Positions 54,801 through 64,000 of a stretch of 64,000 nucleotides of DNA are shown one piece after another. The notes under the pieces were generated by a model, which was not told the origin of the DNA, did no database searches, and saw only the letters and a list, made by a program, of their open reading frames with translations. Source of the DNA: Amblyomma americanum (taxonomy: Eukaryota; Arthropoda; Arachnida; Ixodida; Ixodidae). The position numbers and the translations under genes are program-made. Within the stretch, counting starts at the first letter, position 1; each line of letters begins with the position of its first letter. Location: the NCBI RefSeq assembly GCF_052857255.1, contig NC_135505.1, forward strand, positions 51,617,007 through 51,681,006. Direction: 5' to 3'.

Positions 54801-55530
54801 TTTTCTGGCTGAATTATTAGCAGTAATCTTAGCCTTACGAAAATTAGAATCTACCGTTTCCCAGGTCGTGGTTATGACAGACTCTCTGTCCATTTGCTCT
54901 TCCTTATCCTCGCCCACTGACTCTCGGCCATTACGCCTCTTTAAGTTCCTGATTCCGCTGCATCTAAATTCGGTAAGGTTGCTTTGGGTACCAGGTCACA
55001 TGGGCTTTCACTTAAATGAGGTTGCAGATTCCTTAGCAAGAGCCTCTCTCAGCGGCCCAATTGTTGCTGTCCTACCATCGTGTGCATATACAGCTGCGGT
55101 GAGGTTTCGCAGCTACACAATATTTCAGGAATTTGCTGCCTCGGCTCTTACATCGTCTCCCGAATATCAGCATCTTCTGCATCCTTGGAGTAGCAAAGAC
55201 TGGCGCTCACGCAGACTAGAGGTCTCTTTCACGCGCTTGCGTTGCCGGGTTCCCCTTCTAAATTTCTACCTTCACAGATCTGGCCTGGCAGCTTCCCCAC
55301 TGTGCCCTTTTTGTGCCGAACCTGAGACAATAGATCACTTCCTGCTGTTCTGCCGCCGCTTTTCTCATTTGAGGAAGCGTCTTTTGCAAATTCCATTTCA
55401 TCAACTGGGCTTGCCTGTGTCTTCCGCGGTTGTTCTTTCCATTGGCGCTTCTTTGCTTGGACGAAGCGACAGGAGTGTGCGCTCTGCTGTGCAAAATTTT
55501 CTTCAAGAAACGCAGCGACTCCCATTCTAA
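51892..55530 (+). pseudogene. E3 ORF2: endonuclease, RT, RNase H, one nonsense codon
   Basis: One frame from 51892 to 55530. Endonuclease: FLSVLQWNCRSIFSAS, LQETWLTPNF, LLLGDFNSHHVTWG and TNSDHLPISFKF. RT: VTLDISKAYDSVEHSTLLLR, TRGVPQGSVLSPVLFNIFLS and TYVYADDIAFFASAG, then TGA 53881-53883 just after HTLY where E1 reads VLYGYLQAY; in-frame sequence goes on (LQNYLNVLDNW, VKYLGVIYDSTLSW). RNase H: IATDASQDREKAGVGIFSPS, FLAELLAVILAL, MTDSLSICSSL and LNEVADSLARASL. Knuckle CPFCAEPETIDHFLLFC. No AUG near the start. Confidence 0.88.
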
Positions 55531-55796
55531 TTTCTTTTTCCTGATCTCTGTCAGTAAGACATTGCAACATTACAGGCATTGTGTACTATTATGCACATTA
55601 AGCAATTGTCCCGTCTTCGATCTCCAAGTTAACTGGAGCCCTTTCCTTCCCTCTTCCAATCTATCAGACTACATACTATTTCCACTGCTTTTCCCGTCAA
55701 AAATTTCCTGTATCCAGTAATTAACCGCCTGTGTCTTGGCCACTACCCGTAGTGGGTATGTGCCAGCAACGTCTGAGGCCTTCCTTCCTTCCTTCC
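55531..55796 (+). other. E3 3' UTR, stem-loop and (CCTT)n tail
   Basis: Stem-loop region about 55738-55780 (TTGGCCACTACCCGTAGTGG, then GTATGTGCCA), then CCTTCCTTCCTTCCTT. Confidence 0.7.
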
Positions 55797-56600
55797 TTAA
55801 AGGACGGTGAAGTAGGTGTATACGCGCTATGCGAGACACATCTCAGGGATCTAGAAGACCCACCATTTATTGATGGCTACGTCTGGGAAGAGAGCAACAG
55901 AACAACAACGGAGAGGAAGGGAGGAGAAGTAGGTATGCTGATACATCAAGGAACAAATTGGCAAAGAATAAAGTCAACTTGCAAAGAACATGTCTGGGTA
56001 TCGGGCATGGCTAGGAGTAGTTTAGTTATGGACAGGGGACAAATGCATGCAAGAGAACACTGAACCAGTTAAGTTTCTCAATGACGATATAAAGCAGTTT
56101 GGAGAAGGCGCCGATATTACTCTGTTGGGGGACATGAATGGCCACATCGAGGATCTGGATTTTAAAGGGAAGTTGACGCTAGACTTCTGTGAGCGACACA
56201 ACCTAGTTACTGTAAATAGAGAAACTAAGTGTGAGGGACAAATTACGTGGGAATCCCGTAACAGGCAAACTACCATTGACTACTGCTTAATCTTGCAAGG
56301 GATGTACAGCAAGGTAGCAATAATCGAAATAGACGAAGTGGGGAAGTACAGCCTCGGTAGTGATCATAAGCGTATTAGTCTACAGTTTGGAGCCCTGCTC
56401 AAAAGAGAAAGGAAGGGGAGCCAAAAAGAGTACGCAAAATTAAATGAACAAATAGCACAAATAGCAGCCTCCATAGAGGAAGCAATAGATACACATCCAA
56501 TGGAAAAGTGGGATTATAGTAAGTTAGAACTACTCATTAGTACAAAACTAAAACAAGTAAAAGGAGTAAACCGCTGGAGAGTATAGAGGAAGCCACGAAG
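55797..56600 (+). pseudogene. Host LINE ORF2, endonuclease
   Basis: Resumes as GEVGVYALCETHLRDLEDPP, then GGEVGMLIHQGTNWQRIKST. After a frame change near 56020-56050 it reads ADITLLGDMNGHIEDLDFKG, CERHNLVTVNRETKC and SLGSDHKRISLQF, the D-x-N and SDH catalytic blocks of APE endonucleases. Two frames are needed, so it is broken. Confidence 0.78.
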
Positions 56601-57087
56601 TTGGTGGAATAAGCAAATTAGGGAGACCATCGAACAACGACGGTTGGCATCATGGGAACACAGAGAAGCAAAGAAGGCGCAGTTATCTGAAGAGGAAATA
56701 GGCCGAAAATGGGTATCGTATCGAAAAAAGAAACAGCAAGTGCAGGTCCTTGTCCAGGCTAAAATAAAGCAGTCCTCTGATCGCTGGCTGGCTGAAGTTC
56801 GCGATGCAACTAAAGGGGGCCAAGAAAATTCTGGGACGATATAAGCTGGCTGGGCAAAGCGAATCACAGAAAGCAGGAACAGATTCACGATGCCGAGGGA
56901 AAATTTTTAGAGGGAGATGACGCTGTGAACTACATTTCATCAGTTATAGCTGAGTCATTCAAGAAAGACGATAGAGTAATCACCCCAAATGAGGGAGCAA
57001 CACAGGACAGCACAATAGAAAACAGCGTGGAACTGACGAATCCAAACTGGAAAAAGGTGGAAGCAAATATTCCAAGATGTACGTCCG
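56601..57087 (+). pseudogene. Host LINE ORF2, endonuclease-RT linker
   Basis: Charged helical region (EEIGRKWVSYRKKKQQVQVL, KIKQSSDRWLAEVRDATKG) with one frame change near 56840, then GDDAVNYISSVIAESFKKDD-like sequence, ending at the E4 insertion. Confidence 0.6.
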
Positions 57088-57280
57088 CAGGGATCGACGA
57101 GAGAGAGAAAGACGGAAAGGTAGGGAGGTTAACTAGGCAACGCCCAGTATGCTACCCTGCACGTGGGAAGGAGAAAGAAGGGAGAGATAGAAAGGGAAAA
57201 GAACAAAGAGAGATGGTCACTTTTTCACATGTCCGTTGGCCTTTACTTGCGGGGTACACAGGGCACACACGGATAGTTCA

Positions 57281-57449
57281 TGGAAAGTGAGAGTAGCGCA
57301 AAACGGGACAAAGGGACAGAGAAAGACAGACACAACACAGGCGCCTGTGTTGTGTCTGTCTTTCTCTGTCCCTTTGTCCCGTTTTGCGCTACTCTCACTT
57401 TCCATGGATGACCGTTACCGACTCGCCCAAGTTTCTACCCTTGTGAATT
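57281..57449 (+). mobile_element. 169-bp mini-element: perfect palindrome plus Penelope-like end
   Basis: Flanked by ACGGATAGTTCA at 57269-57280 and 57450-57461. Contents: a perfect inverted repeat with no spacer (57279-57406, 64 bp each arm, centre between 57342 and 57343), then GTTACCGACTCGCCCAA (57414-57430) and CTACCCTTGTGAATT. The 17-mer differs by two bases from that in the dimeric element at 39.1 kb and resembles the PLE-B end. Encodes nothing. Interpreted as a minimal nonautonomous Penelope-related insertion. Confidence 0.72.
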
Positions 57450-57715
57450 ACGGATAGTTCACAATCTTGCACTCAGGCCTGAGTCCTTCAAGAACTTGAA
57501 AAGTGCTTGCAAAGCTGTCCTCTGCGAAGAAGGCTCACTCCAAGGACTCAGAATCTTGGAAGGGTCAGGGTTCGGGATCCTCATTCAGAATCTTGGCTTC
57601 AGTAAGGGGCCGAGGATCTAAACGGCGGAGTGTTCAAGCGAGGAGTGTACGCTCACGTTGAATTCAAGGGCAGTTACAAAGAAGGTGTTCTATTGTTTCG
57701 TCGCACCCACAGATC

Positions 57716-58384
57716 TCACACGCAGGAGAGTCTGCCATTGCGATTAAATGGGAGTAGACATTTGTGAACGGCACTCCCAGCCACAGACGACAAAACAGCG
57801 TAGCATCGCAGCGGGAGAGGCCGGACGGAGGACTGAGTTGGAGTAAGGGGTATATTCGGTGCAGACGGCAGAAGACTATGACGGTAAAAGCTCTCTTCGG
57901 CCAAGCATTCGCAGATGTCTTGCTGCGTCAGCTCTTGTGAAAGGACAAGGTTGGCACTGCCGTGAGCCGCCCGAGCGGCAGCGTCAGCTGCGTCGTTTCC
58001 AACAATGCCAGAGTGTCCCGGTATCCACTGGAAGACGATGTCATCACCCTCTTCCTGCACCTGGTGTTCGAGATGTCTTAAATCAGCTACGAGTTAATCT
58101 AAATCGCCATGGCGTAAAGCAGAATTAAGACACTGTAAGGCTGCTTTTGAGTCACAGAACACAGCCCATTTGTGGGGTGTTTGTGCGCCGATGTACTGCA
58201 CAGCCGCACGAGGAGCGGCCAATTCTGACCCAGTGGAGGTTGCCCGATGCGATGTTTGCTGTATAATACTGGTCTGTCTCGCAGAAATGACCACGGCGTA
58301 GGTTGAACTTGTACCTGAGACCGAACCATCTGTATACACATGAGTGCGGTCACTATATGCGGCGTGGAGTAGGCAGAGTGTCAA
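57716..58384 (-). pseudogene. E4 RNase H domain
   Basis: Minus-strand frame: HVYTDGSVSGTSSTYAVVIS, GSELAAPRAAVQYIGA, VFCDSKAALQCLNSAL, then a TAA at about 58096-58094, then IVFQWIPGHSGIVGNDAADA. The D, E, D, D positions are all visible. It continues to a C-terminal CEICGCDETIEHLLCNC knuckle at about 57735-57680. One in-frame stop plus 5' truncation make it inactive. Different family from E1-E3 by sequence. Confidence 0.82.
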
Positions 58385-58460
58385 CTGTTTAATGACAGGT
58401 GTCGATAAGTTCGATTTTTTGTTATGCCCGGAATTGTAAGACGCCCACAGGGATCGACGA

Positions 58461-60170
58461 AATTCCAGTCAAGCTAATTAATGAACTTTGCCCAAGAAGC
58501 AAGGAAACTGTAATAAATGTATTGGGGGCAGTCATAACAAATAAGGAAATTCCGCACAGCTGGGAACAGTAAAATGAATTTGATTTATAAAGGAAAAGGC
58601 AATACGAAGAACATAAAATCATTCCGACCGATTACGACAACATCAGTTACATACAGGCTGGCGATGCAGGCGGTGAAAATAATGCATTAATGGGTAGAAA
58701 GTAACAGAATACTCGGAGAACTTCAGAACGGGCTCAGAAGTGGTAGGCACTTAGATGATTGCCTGTTCGTGCATACCCAGTGCATAGAAATAGCTAAGGC
58801 GGAAAAAAGACCTCTGTATTTTTCATCCCTGGACATAACCGTTGCATACGACAACGTGAACAGGGAACTCCTGTGCAACATATTAAATGGTGAGGGTGTC
58901 GGTCATGGGGTAATTAATTTTCTGCAGGAAATATATCTAGAAAATGAAGTTGAAATAACATGGAAAGGAAATAAGAGTACAACTGTACAGGTGCACAAAG
59001 GATTAAGGAAGGTTGTCCTCTATCACCGCTGCTGTTCATGCATTATATGATAAGTATGGAAAGAACACTACAAGGAAGCAATCTAGGTTATGATCAGTCG
59101 TACACATTAAGCGGAAAGGTTGTTGAGCAACGACTACCGGGTTTAAAGTATGTGGACAATATTGTACTGTTAGCAGATAGCCAGGAAGATTTGCAAACTT
59201 TGGTGAATTGCTGTGGAGACGAAAGAGACAGTCTAGGTTTCAGTTTTAAGGCAACTAAATCAGGTGTCATTGTTCTCAACGGTACAACTGATCAGGAGCT
59301 TACAATACAAGGCCATGAAATACCGCGAGTGGCCGAATACAAATATCTCCGGGTATGGGTAAACAAAGAGCATATGTACACGGAACAGCACGAACAATCT
59401 CTCATAGCAAAAAGGCGAAGAGAAGCCGGGATAATGAAGCATAGGGCTTTGTGGGGGTACAACAGGTATGAAGTCCTCAGAGGTATTTGGGAAGGAATAA
59501 TGGTGCCGGGGCTTACTTTCGGGAAGCCGGTTCTGTGCTTAAGGGTTGATGTTCAGTCGCGATTAGAATTAAATCAGATAACTGTTGGAAGATTAGCACT
59601 AGATGCCCATGGGGAAACCACAAACGAGGTAGTACAGGGCGACGTGGGCTGGGCAACGTTCGAAGCGCGGGAAGCTCAGAGTAAAGTACTATACGAAGAA
59701 CGCATGAGGAAATTGGATGATAACAGGTGGGCAGCTATGGTATTTAAATACCTGTACAGAAAGATCTTTGACACACAGTGGCGGAAACGAACTAGAAAGC
59801 TGGCCAGTAAGTTTGCCAGAGACGAGGAAGGAGAAAGAAAGAGCATTAAACGACAGGTTCAAAACGTCGAAGGTAAAAATTGGATAGATTCAATGAAGAA
59901 AGAAGCATAGTGTAGAACTATATCGATGCTGAAAAAGGCAGATCAAGAAGAAAACGTTTTATGATAACTCAAGATGCAATGCCCTCCTATTTCAAGCTAG
60001 GTCATGGTGTCTTAGAACGCGCAGCTACAAAAAGAAATTTATCGAAGAACATGACACATGTGCTGTGTGTGGTAAATCTGTAGAAACAATAGAACACCTC
60101 ATTCTAAAATGTGATGGTGTCCGTCCCGATGTCGATGCAGGCATTATCACAATTCCTGAGGACTTAGGGT
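58461..60170 (+). pseudogene. Host LINE ORF2, reverse transcriptase and C-terminal knuckle
   Basis: After E4 the RT resumes: DEIPVKLINELCPRSK-like sequence, FSSLDITVAYDNVNRELLCN (motif A), then a 1-base frame change inside GLR/GCPLSPLLFMHYM (motif B), and LKYVDNIVLLADSQEDL. The catalytic second Asp is replaced by Asn (YVDN for YADD). Then AEYKYLRVWVNKEHMY, RLALDAHGETTNEVVQGDVG and CAVCGKSVETIEHLILKC near 60060-60110. Dead by frame, active site and insertion. Confidence 0.78.
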
Positions 60171-60378
60171 TTAGAGATAACAATAGTCATTAAAGGCCGA
60201 GTTTGGGCGAGTTGGTTTACCATGCTGAACGTAAAAGCGCAAAAAACAAGGACGTAGAATAAGACACACAACACGAGGGCTCACTTCCAACTGAGCTTTA
60301 TTACTTGCAAGAAACAGATATTTATACTATCGATATTGTCTGGAAGGCATTACTACAGAGTAGTGAAAGATAGATGAG

Positions 60379-61200
60379 TCATCGAGCGTCACACTTGAAT
60401 GATAAAAGATAGGACATCTCTTTTTGTGAGAGCAGAATTGACGGAGCACTTACACAGTCATCCCCAGCTCGCGCTATCTCCAACGCCTCAACAATTTCGC
60501 GCGTAATTTGACATTTGTTCCCGTAAAAGATTTTGCACTTGTGAAAAAGACGACGACAACCCTCTTTTCCTTCTTTTCCTTTGCTTTTACATTTTAGGCA
60601 ATGCATGCTTATGTGCCCCCCCCCCCTTTTTTATTGTTCACAACATAGTCATGCTCACCCAATCGCTCATTTATGCATCTTCCCGTTTGTCCTATATAAC
60701 ATTTACCACAGGACAATGGCACTTTGTAGACAACACCTTTCGTGCATCTCGCTAACGGCTTTTGATGCCTGATCGTGCAACCAGTTTTTCCTGGGCTTTC
60801 TGATGTGCTAAGCTTGCATAGTGAACTCAGCTTATTTGGGGCAGAGAACAAAACGCCAACGTTTAACCTGTTGCCAATTTTTTTAAGACTGTGCGAAAGC
60901 TTATGTTTATAAGGAATGACTGGAAATTTCTTATCGACTTTTGTCTTTTCCGGCTCCTTCTGAGACTTGGCTTCCCATTTTTCCTTTTTGATAAGTCCTT
61001 CCGCCAGAGAAACCAGCATGTGCAACGGGTAACCCACTTCCTGCAACTTGTTGGACTGCAGGAAAAGGCTTTCTTCAATTGCATGTTCGCATGACTTTTT
61101 TATGCAGTTGACAAACCCTAAACAAGCTGTTTCTTTTTATGAGCATTGAATGCGCGGAACTGAAAGGTAATGGAATTTTTCCAGCCCGGGGATGATAAAT
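60379..61200 (-). pseudogene. PLE-B linker and GIY-YIG endonuclease
   Basis: The linker (EVGYPLHMLVSLAEGLIKKE, then KVDKKFPVIPYKHKLSHSLK) leads to a Cys/His area and GVVYKVPLSCGKCYIGQTGR with CINERLGEH, the GIY-YIG core with its Arg. The frame changes at a run of C/G (about 60617-60626), then FHKCKIFYGNKCQITREIVE with ALEIARAGDD closes the domain. The homopolymer indel is either a mutation or a sequencing error; if the latter, this C-terminus is intact. Confidence 0.82.
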
Positions 61201-61998
61201 TCAGCATGTGTGGTCTTTTAAAAATGTTAACTTGATGTCGAGAAAGCGTATGCTACCGTTCTCAGGAAGATCATGCGTGACGACAAGTGGAGATAAGCTA
61301 TGCTTAAAATGATCTAAAACACTTCCTACCGCTTCATCGAGGGCGATTGCAGTGGTGTCTAAAAAGATTAAAAAATCATCCACAAAACGAAAAATTTTTA
61401 ACACCCCTACGTCTTCAAGGCAAGCAAAAAGCCTTCTGTCCCGTTCAGCTAAAAATAGGTGACTTAACAAAGGAGCAACGCTGGACCCTATACATATTCC
61501 ATGTTTCTACAAAAACAGGTCATCGCCGCACATTACAAAAGTGGAATTAAGATATGTATTTAAGAGCTCTAAAAATTCCCCAACACTTACTCCCACTGAA
61601 TTCTGGAAAGCAATAGGGCCAGCGTTCTCAATACATCTTTCAACGCACTGCAACAATACGTTTTTTGGCAACGAGTAGCACAGGTCTTTTACATCGATTG
61701 AGAAGGCAACCATGTTCTTTCCTTCATTTTGCTTCAGAAAATCAATTACACATCCGGAATTTCTTATCATGAAGAGATCATCAACAACTAGCTGTCTTAT
61801 AATTTTCTGTAGGAAGACAGAGACTGATTTTTGCCAAGTGCGCGCCTTCGAAACGATAATTCTTAAAGGACATTCCATTTTGTGCGTTTTAGCGGAAAAG
61901 AACATGTTAAGACTTAGACCACTGGCCTTTTCTGCAGACTGAGCTACGCGGGTGAGATTCAAAGAGATACACAACTTTATTTGCTTTGAATCTTACTT
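61201..61998 (-). pseudogene. PLE-B reverse transcriptase
   Basis: Two frames: LNLTRVAQSAEKASGLSLN, AKTHKMECPLRIIVSKARTW, MVAFSIDVKDLCYSLP (motif A Asp), a break near 61500, then IGSSVAPLLSHLFLAERDRR and the catalytic FRFVDDFLIFLDTTAIALDE. RIRFLDIKLTFLKDH-type sequence closes the palm. The break between 61470 and 61507 prevents a continuous protein. Telomerase-like RT features are known for this class. Confidence 0.82.
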
Positions 61999-62093
61999 TT
62001 GACAGATTTTCGCCTTGCTGCCTATCAAACACTTTCTCGACAGCATGATAGACTTTTCCTTTATATTTCTAGTACAATGGGCTTTTTTCATGT

Positions 62094-62651
62094 GTGAATA
62101 TGGAACCGTATTTTCTGGTCTCTCTCACCGCAAATTCCATCTGCCAAGCTCGTGATCTCTCCTTCTGTATTCCCTGCAACGTGCTGCCTACTGCCGTCAC
62201 AGCCCTGTTTGGAACCCTTCCACCTTCGGTCAGCCATGGCAAAAGGATTCTCAAGATACTTCGGGCGGAGTGGAGGAGGCAAGCAAGACTGTACAAGGAC
62301 TTCTTGCAAGCAAGGCTTTCAACAGGTGAGAGCCTGCCGAGTGCCAAGAGAAAATGGCAGCAATTCGCTCGGACGCTCGACCAGGCCTCTGAGATTTTGT
62401 GGAGTACTTTCCTGCCAGGGCTACGCAAACTGGTCCCCCCACGACAATCTAGGTCGCACAACTACGTCCGAACGTTTGGGGAGGTAACACTTCCTCAAGA
62501 GGTGCGCCGTACACTTCAGCTGGGGCCAAATTTCGCTGTGGAACAAAAGAAATCAAAACCGGAACTCTTGGCCATGGTCCGAACTGTCTCGACCCTTGCA
62601 CCTACGAGTGATCAAGGGAGCTGCGTGTCGCAGGGCATCGACGCTTTATAG
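62094..62651 (+). pseudogene. PLE-C N-terminal domain
   Basis: Basic helical region (KILRAEWRRQARLYKDFLQA) and the family-typical FGEVTLPQEVRRTLQLGPNF with AVEQKKSKPELLAMVRTV block that precedes RT in Penelope-like elements. The frame ends at 62651; LRVLKQEDLCLLPFDKEGGF and AVMPKSLF continue in another frame to the RT. Confidence 0.72.
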
Positions 62652-62779
62652 AAGTGTTCGACGACAAAGCCTCAAGTTTCCCCTTTAAGTTTTTTGAGAG
62701 TCCTGAAGCAAGAAGATTTATGTCTTCTTCCTTTTGATAAGGAGGGTGGTTTTGCCGTGATGCCTAAGAGCCTTTTTTA

Positions 62780-63639
62780 AAGAAAAGGTCTATCATGCTG
62801 TCGAGAAAGTGTTTGATAGGCAACAAGGCGTAAATTTGTCAAAAGTAAGATTGAAAGCAAAAAAGGTGTGTATCTCCTTGAATCTCACCCGCTTAGCTCA
62901 GTCTGCAGAAAAGGCCAGTGTTATGAGTCCTAACATGTTCTTTTCCGCTAAAACACACAAAATGGAATGTCCTTTAAGAATTATCGTTTCGGAGGCGCGC
63001 ACTTGGAAAAAATCAGTATCTGAATTCCTACAGAAAAGTCTAAAACAGTTAGTTGTTGATGATCATTTCATGATAAGAAATTCCGGATGTGTAATTGATT
63101 TTCTGAAGGAAAATGAAGGAAAGAACATGGTTGCCTTCTCAATCGATGTAAAAGACCTGTACTACTCGTTGCCAAAAAAAGTATTGTTGCAGTGCGTTGA
63201 AAGTTGTATTGACAACGCTGGCCCTATTTCTTTCCAGAATCCAGTGGGAGTAAGTGTTGGGGGATTTTTAGAGCTCTTAAGTACGTATCTTAATTCCACT
63301 TTTGTAATGTGCGGCGATGACCTGTTTTGTTCAGAAATAAGGAATATGTATAGGGTACAGCGTTGCTCCTTTGTTCAGTGACCTATTTTTAGCTGAACGG
63401 GACAGAAGGCTTTTTGCTTGCCTTGAAGACGTAGGGGTATTAAAGTTTATCTTTTTGTGGATGATTTTTTAATCTTTATAGACACCACTGCAATCGCCCT
63501 CGATGAAGCGGTACGAAGCGTTTTAGATCATTTTAAGCATAGCTTATCTCCACTTGTCGTCACGCATGAACTTCCTGGGAACGGCAGCATACGCTTTCTC
63601 GACATAAAGTTAACTTTTTTAAAAGACCACACATGCTAG
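62780..63639 (+). pseudogene. PLE-C reverse transcriptase
   Basis: LNLTRLAQSAEKASVMSPNM, MVAFSIDVKDLYYSLPKKV (motif A), PVGVSVGGFLELLSTYLN and FVMCGDDLF, then a frame loss near 63340-63380, a second indel at the VDDFLIFIDTT motif (63440-63480), and GSIRFLDIKLTFLKDHTC to a stop at 63639. Matches PLE-B at most positions. Confidence 0.82.
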
Positions 63640-64000
63640 GTTTATCATCCCCGGGATGGAAAAATGCCATTAACTTTCAGTTCCGCGCATTCAAAGCTCA
63701 TAAAAAGAAACATAACTCGTTTAGGGTTTGTCAACTGCATAAAAAAGTCATGCGAACATGCAATTGAAGAAAGCCTTTTCCTGCAGTCCAACAAGTTGCA
63801 GGAAGTGGGTTATCCGTTGCACATGCTGGTTCCTCTGGCGGAAGGACTTATCAAAAAGAAAAAATGGGAAGCCAAATCTCAGGAAGAGCCGGAAAAGACA
63901 AAAGTCGATAAGAAATTTGCAGTCATTCCTTATAAAGTATAAGCTTTCGCACAGTATTAAAAAAAATTGGCAACAGGGTAAACGTTGGCGTGTTGTTCTC
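63640..64000 (+). pseudogene. PLE-C thumb and linker, cut by window end
   Basis: PLTFSSAHSKLIKRNITRLG, NCIKKSCEHAIEESLFLQSN and EVGYPLHMLVPLAEGLIKKK parallel the PLE-B linker. The frame closes at 63942; DNA homology continues to the edge. Confidence 0.75.

Larger units (their letters stand above)
50390..55796 (+). mobile_element. E3: near-intact I/R1-type LINE
   Basis: Close relative of E2. ORF1 is uninterrupted (455 codons from its first possible start) and ORF2 is open except for one TGA at 53881-53883. Its 5' UTR (50390-50563) follows the E2 duplication. The 3' end has ACTACCCGTAGTGGGTATGT, the family stem-loop, and a (CCTT)4 tail (55777-55796). Host LINE endonuclease sequence resumes right after it. 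No clear E3 target duplication is seen, which may reflect E2's insertion at the left junction or a target deletion. Confidence 0.88.
57088..58460 (-). mobile_element. E4: 5'-truncated RNase H LINE fragment with TSD
   Basis: Minus-strand LINE piece flanked by CAGGGATCGACGA at 57088-57100 and 58448-58460, extendable to 20 bp with two mismatches (57081-57100 versus 58441-58460). From 58447 down: RNase H domain, knuckle, 3' UTR, then a GTGCAGGGTAGCATACTGGG...AACCTCCCTACC end and a (CT)n tail at the 57101 side. It interrupts the host LINE RT. A mini-element (57281-57449) sits inside its 3' UTR. Confidence 0.85.
43660..60196 (+). mobile_element. Host LINE with SGNH-esterase ORF1, split by four insertions
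   Basis: Its pieces are 43660-45025 (5' UTR, ORF1, start of ORF2), 55797-57087 (endonuclease to RT N-terminus) and 58461-60196 (RT to C-terminal knuckle). The breaks are filled by E2+E3 and by E4, which itself holds a mini-element. LLEINSSKK before the first break and VGVYALCETHLRD after it are adjacent parts of one endonuclease domain. The ...DEIPVKLINELCP region across the second break is one RT region. The RT's (R)QGCPLSP-type motif points to an RTE/L1-like lineage; clade unresolved. Confidence 0.82.
60197..62062 (-). mobile_element. PLE-B: Penelope-like element, 5'-truncated, minus strand
   Basis: Reads from 62062 to 60197 on the minus strand: RT core, thumb/linker, GIY-YIG domain, 3' UTR and a terminus GTAAACCAACTCGCCCAAAC (60220-60201). 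Truncated within the RT N-terminus at the point where it meets PLE-C. Protein similarity to PLE-C is high (RT segments nearly collinear with scattered substitutions). Confidence 0.85.
62070..64000 (+). mobile_element. PLE-C: Penelope-like element, plus strand, runs off window
   Basis: Head-to-head with PLE-B. It contains the N-terminal domain missing from PLE-B, the RT and the linker; the GIY-YIG part lies beyond the window. Several frame breaks. Confidence 0.83.

Noticed and set aside
60616..60626. Frameshift at the C run as a true coding break in PLE-B
   Set aside because: Homopolymer length is error-prone, so I report the frame change but do not rely on it as proof of inactivation.

Overview
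The window is animal genomic DNA. Its SINEs, LINE families and Penelope-like elements look like those of an ixodid (hard) tick. That assignment rests on remembered resemblance of the repeats and on a small secreted cysteine-rich gene; no marker gene proves it. There is no bacterial-style operon. Almost everything recognisable is transposable-element (TE) sequence in layers of nested insertion, and two host-type or domesticable loci stand out: a two-exon secreted peptide gene (33.7-35.6 kb, minus) and a spliced EnSpm/CACTA-like transposase gene (18.5-21.9 kb, minus).

Left block, 0-11.9 kb: a Ty3/gypsy element (gypsy-1) carries two LINE insertions. The 3' half of an RNase H-bearing I/R1-type LINE (E1) sits in its 5' LTR. 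A complete two-ORF CR1/jockey-like LINE with both ORFs open (4.35-8.61 kb) splits pol between protease and reverse transcriptase (RT). Beyond this come intergenic DNA, an imperfect hairpin at 12.7 kb, a tRNA-derived SINE and a CR1-type RT fragment.

Middle, 16-37 kb: the EnSpm-like gene, a heavily mutated gypsy-3 (23.5-26.2 kb), short tandem repeats, a retropepsin fragment, a minisatellite split by a 711-bp candidate solo LTR, the cysteine-rich gene, and long stretches where I see nothing.

Right block, 37-64 kb: gypsy-2 (37.2-42.6 kb, inactivated) holds a dimeric 149-bp-period insert that resembles a Penelope terminus. A truncated Penelope-like element with a GIY-YIG domain follows (PLE-A). 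Next is a long LINE with an SGNH-esterase ORF1 (43.7-60.2 kb) that has been split open. Two related RNase H LINEs (E2, E3) lie in its endonuclease region. A minus-strand RNase H LINE fragment (E4, with target-site duplication) lies in its RT region. E4 is itself interrupted by a 169-bp mini-element made of a perfect 128-bp palindrome plus a Penelope-like end, flanked by a 12-bp duplication. The window ends in two Penelope-like elements placed head to head (PLE-B minus, PLE-C plus).

The TEs tell an insertion-order story more than a pathway. Old gypsy and LINE copies served as landing sites for younger LINEs and for small Penelope-end elements. Only the CR1-like LINE and, but for one stop codon, E3 look close to coding-competent.
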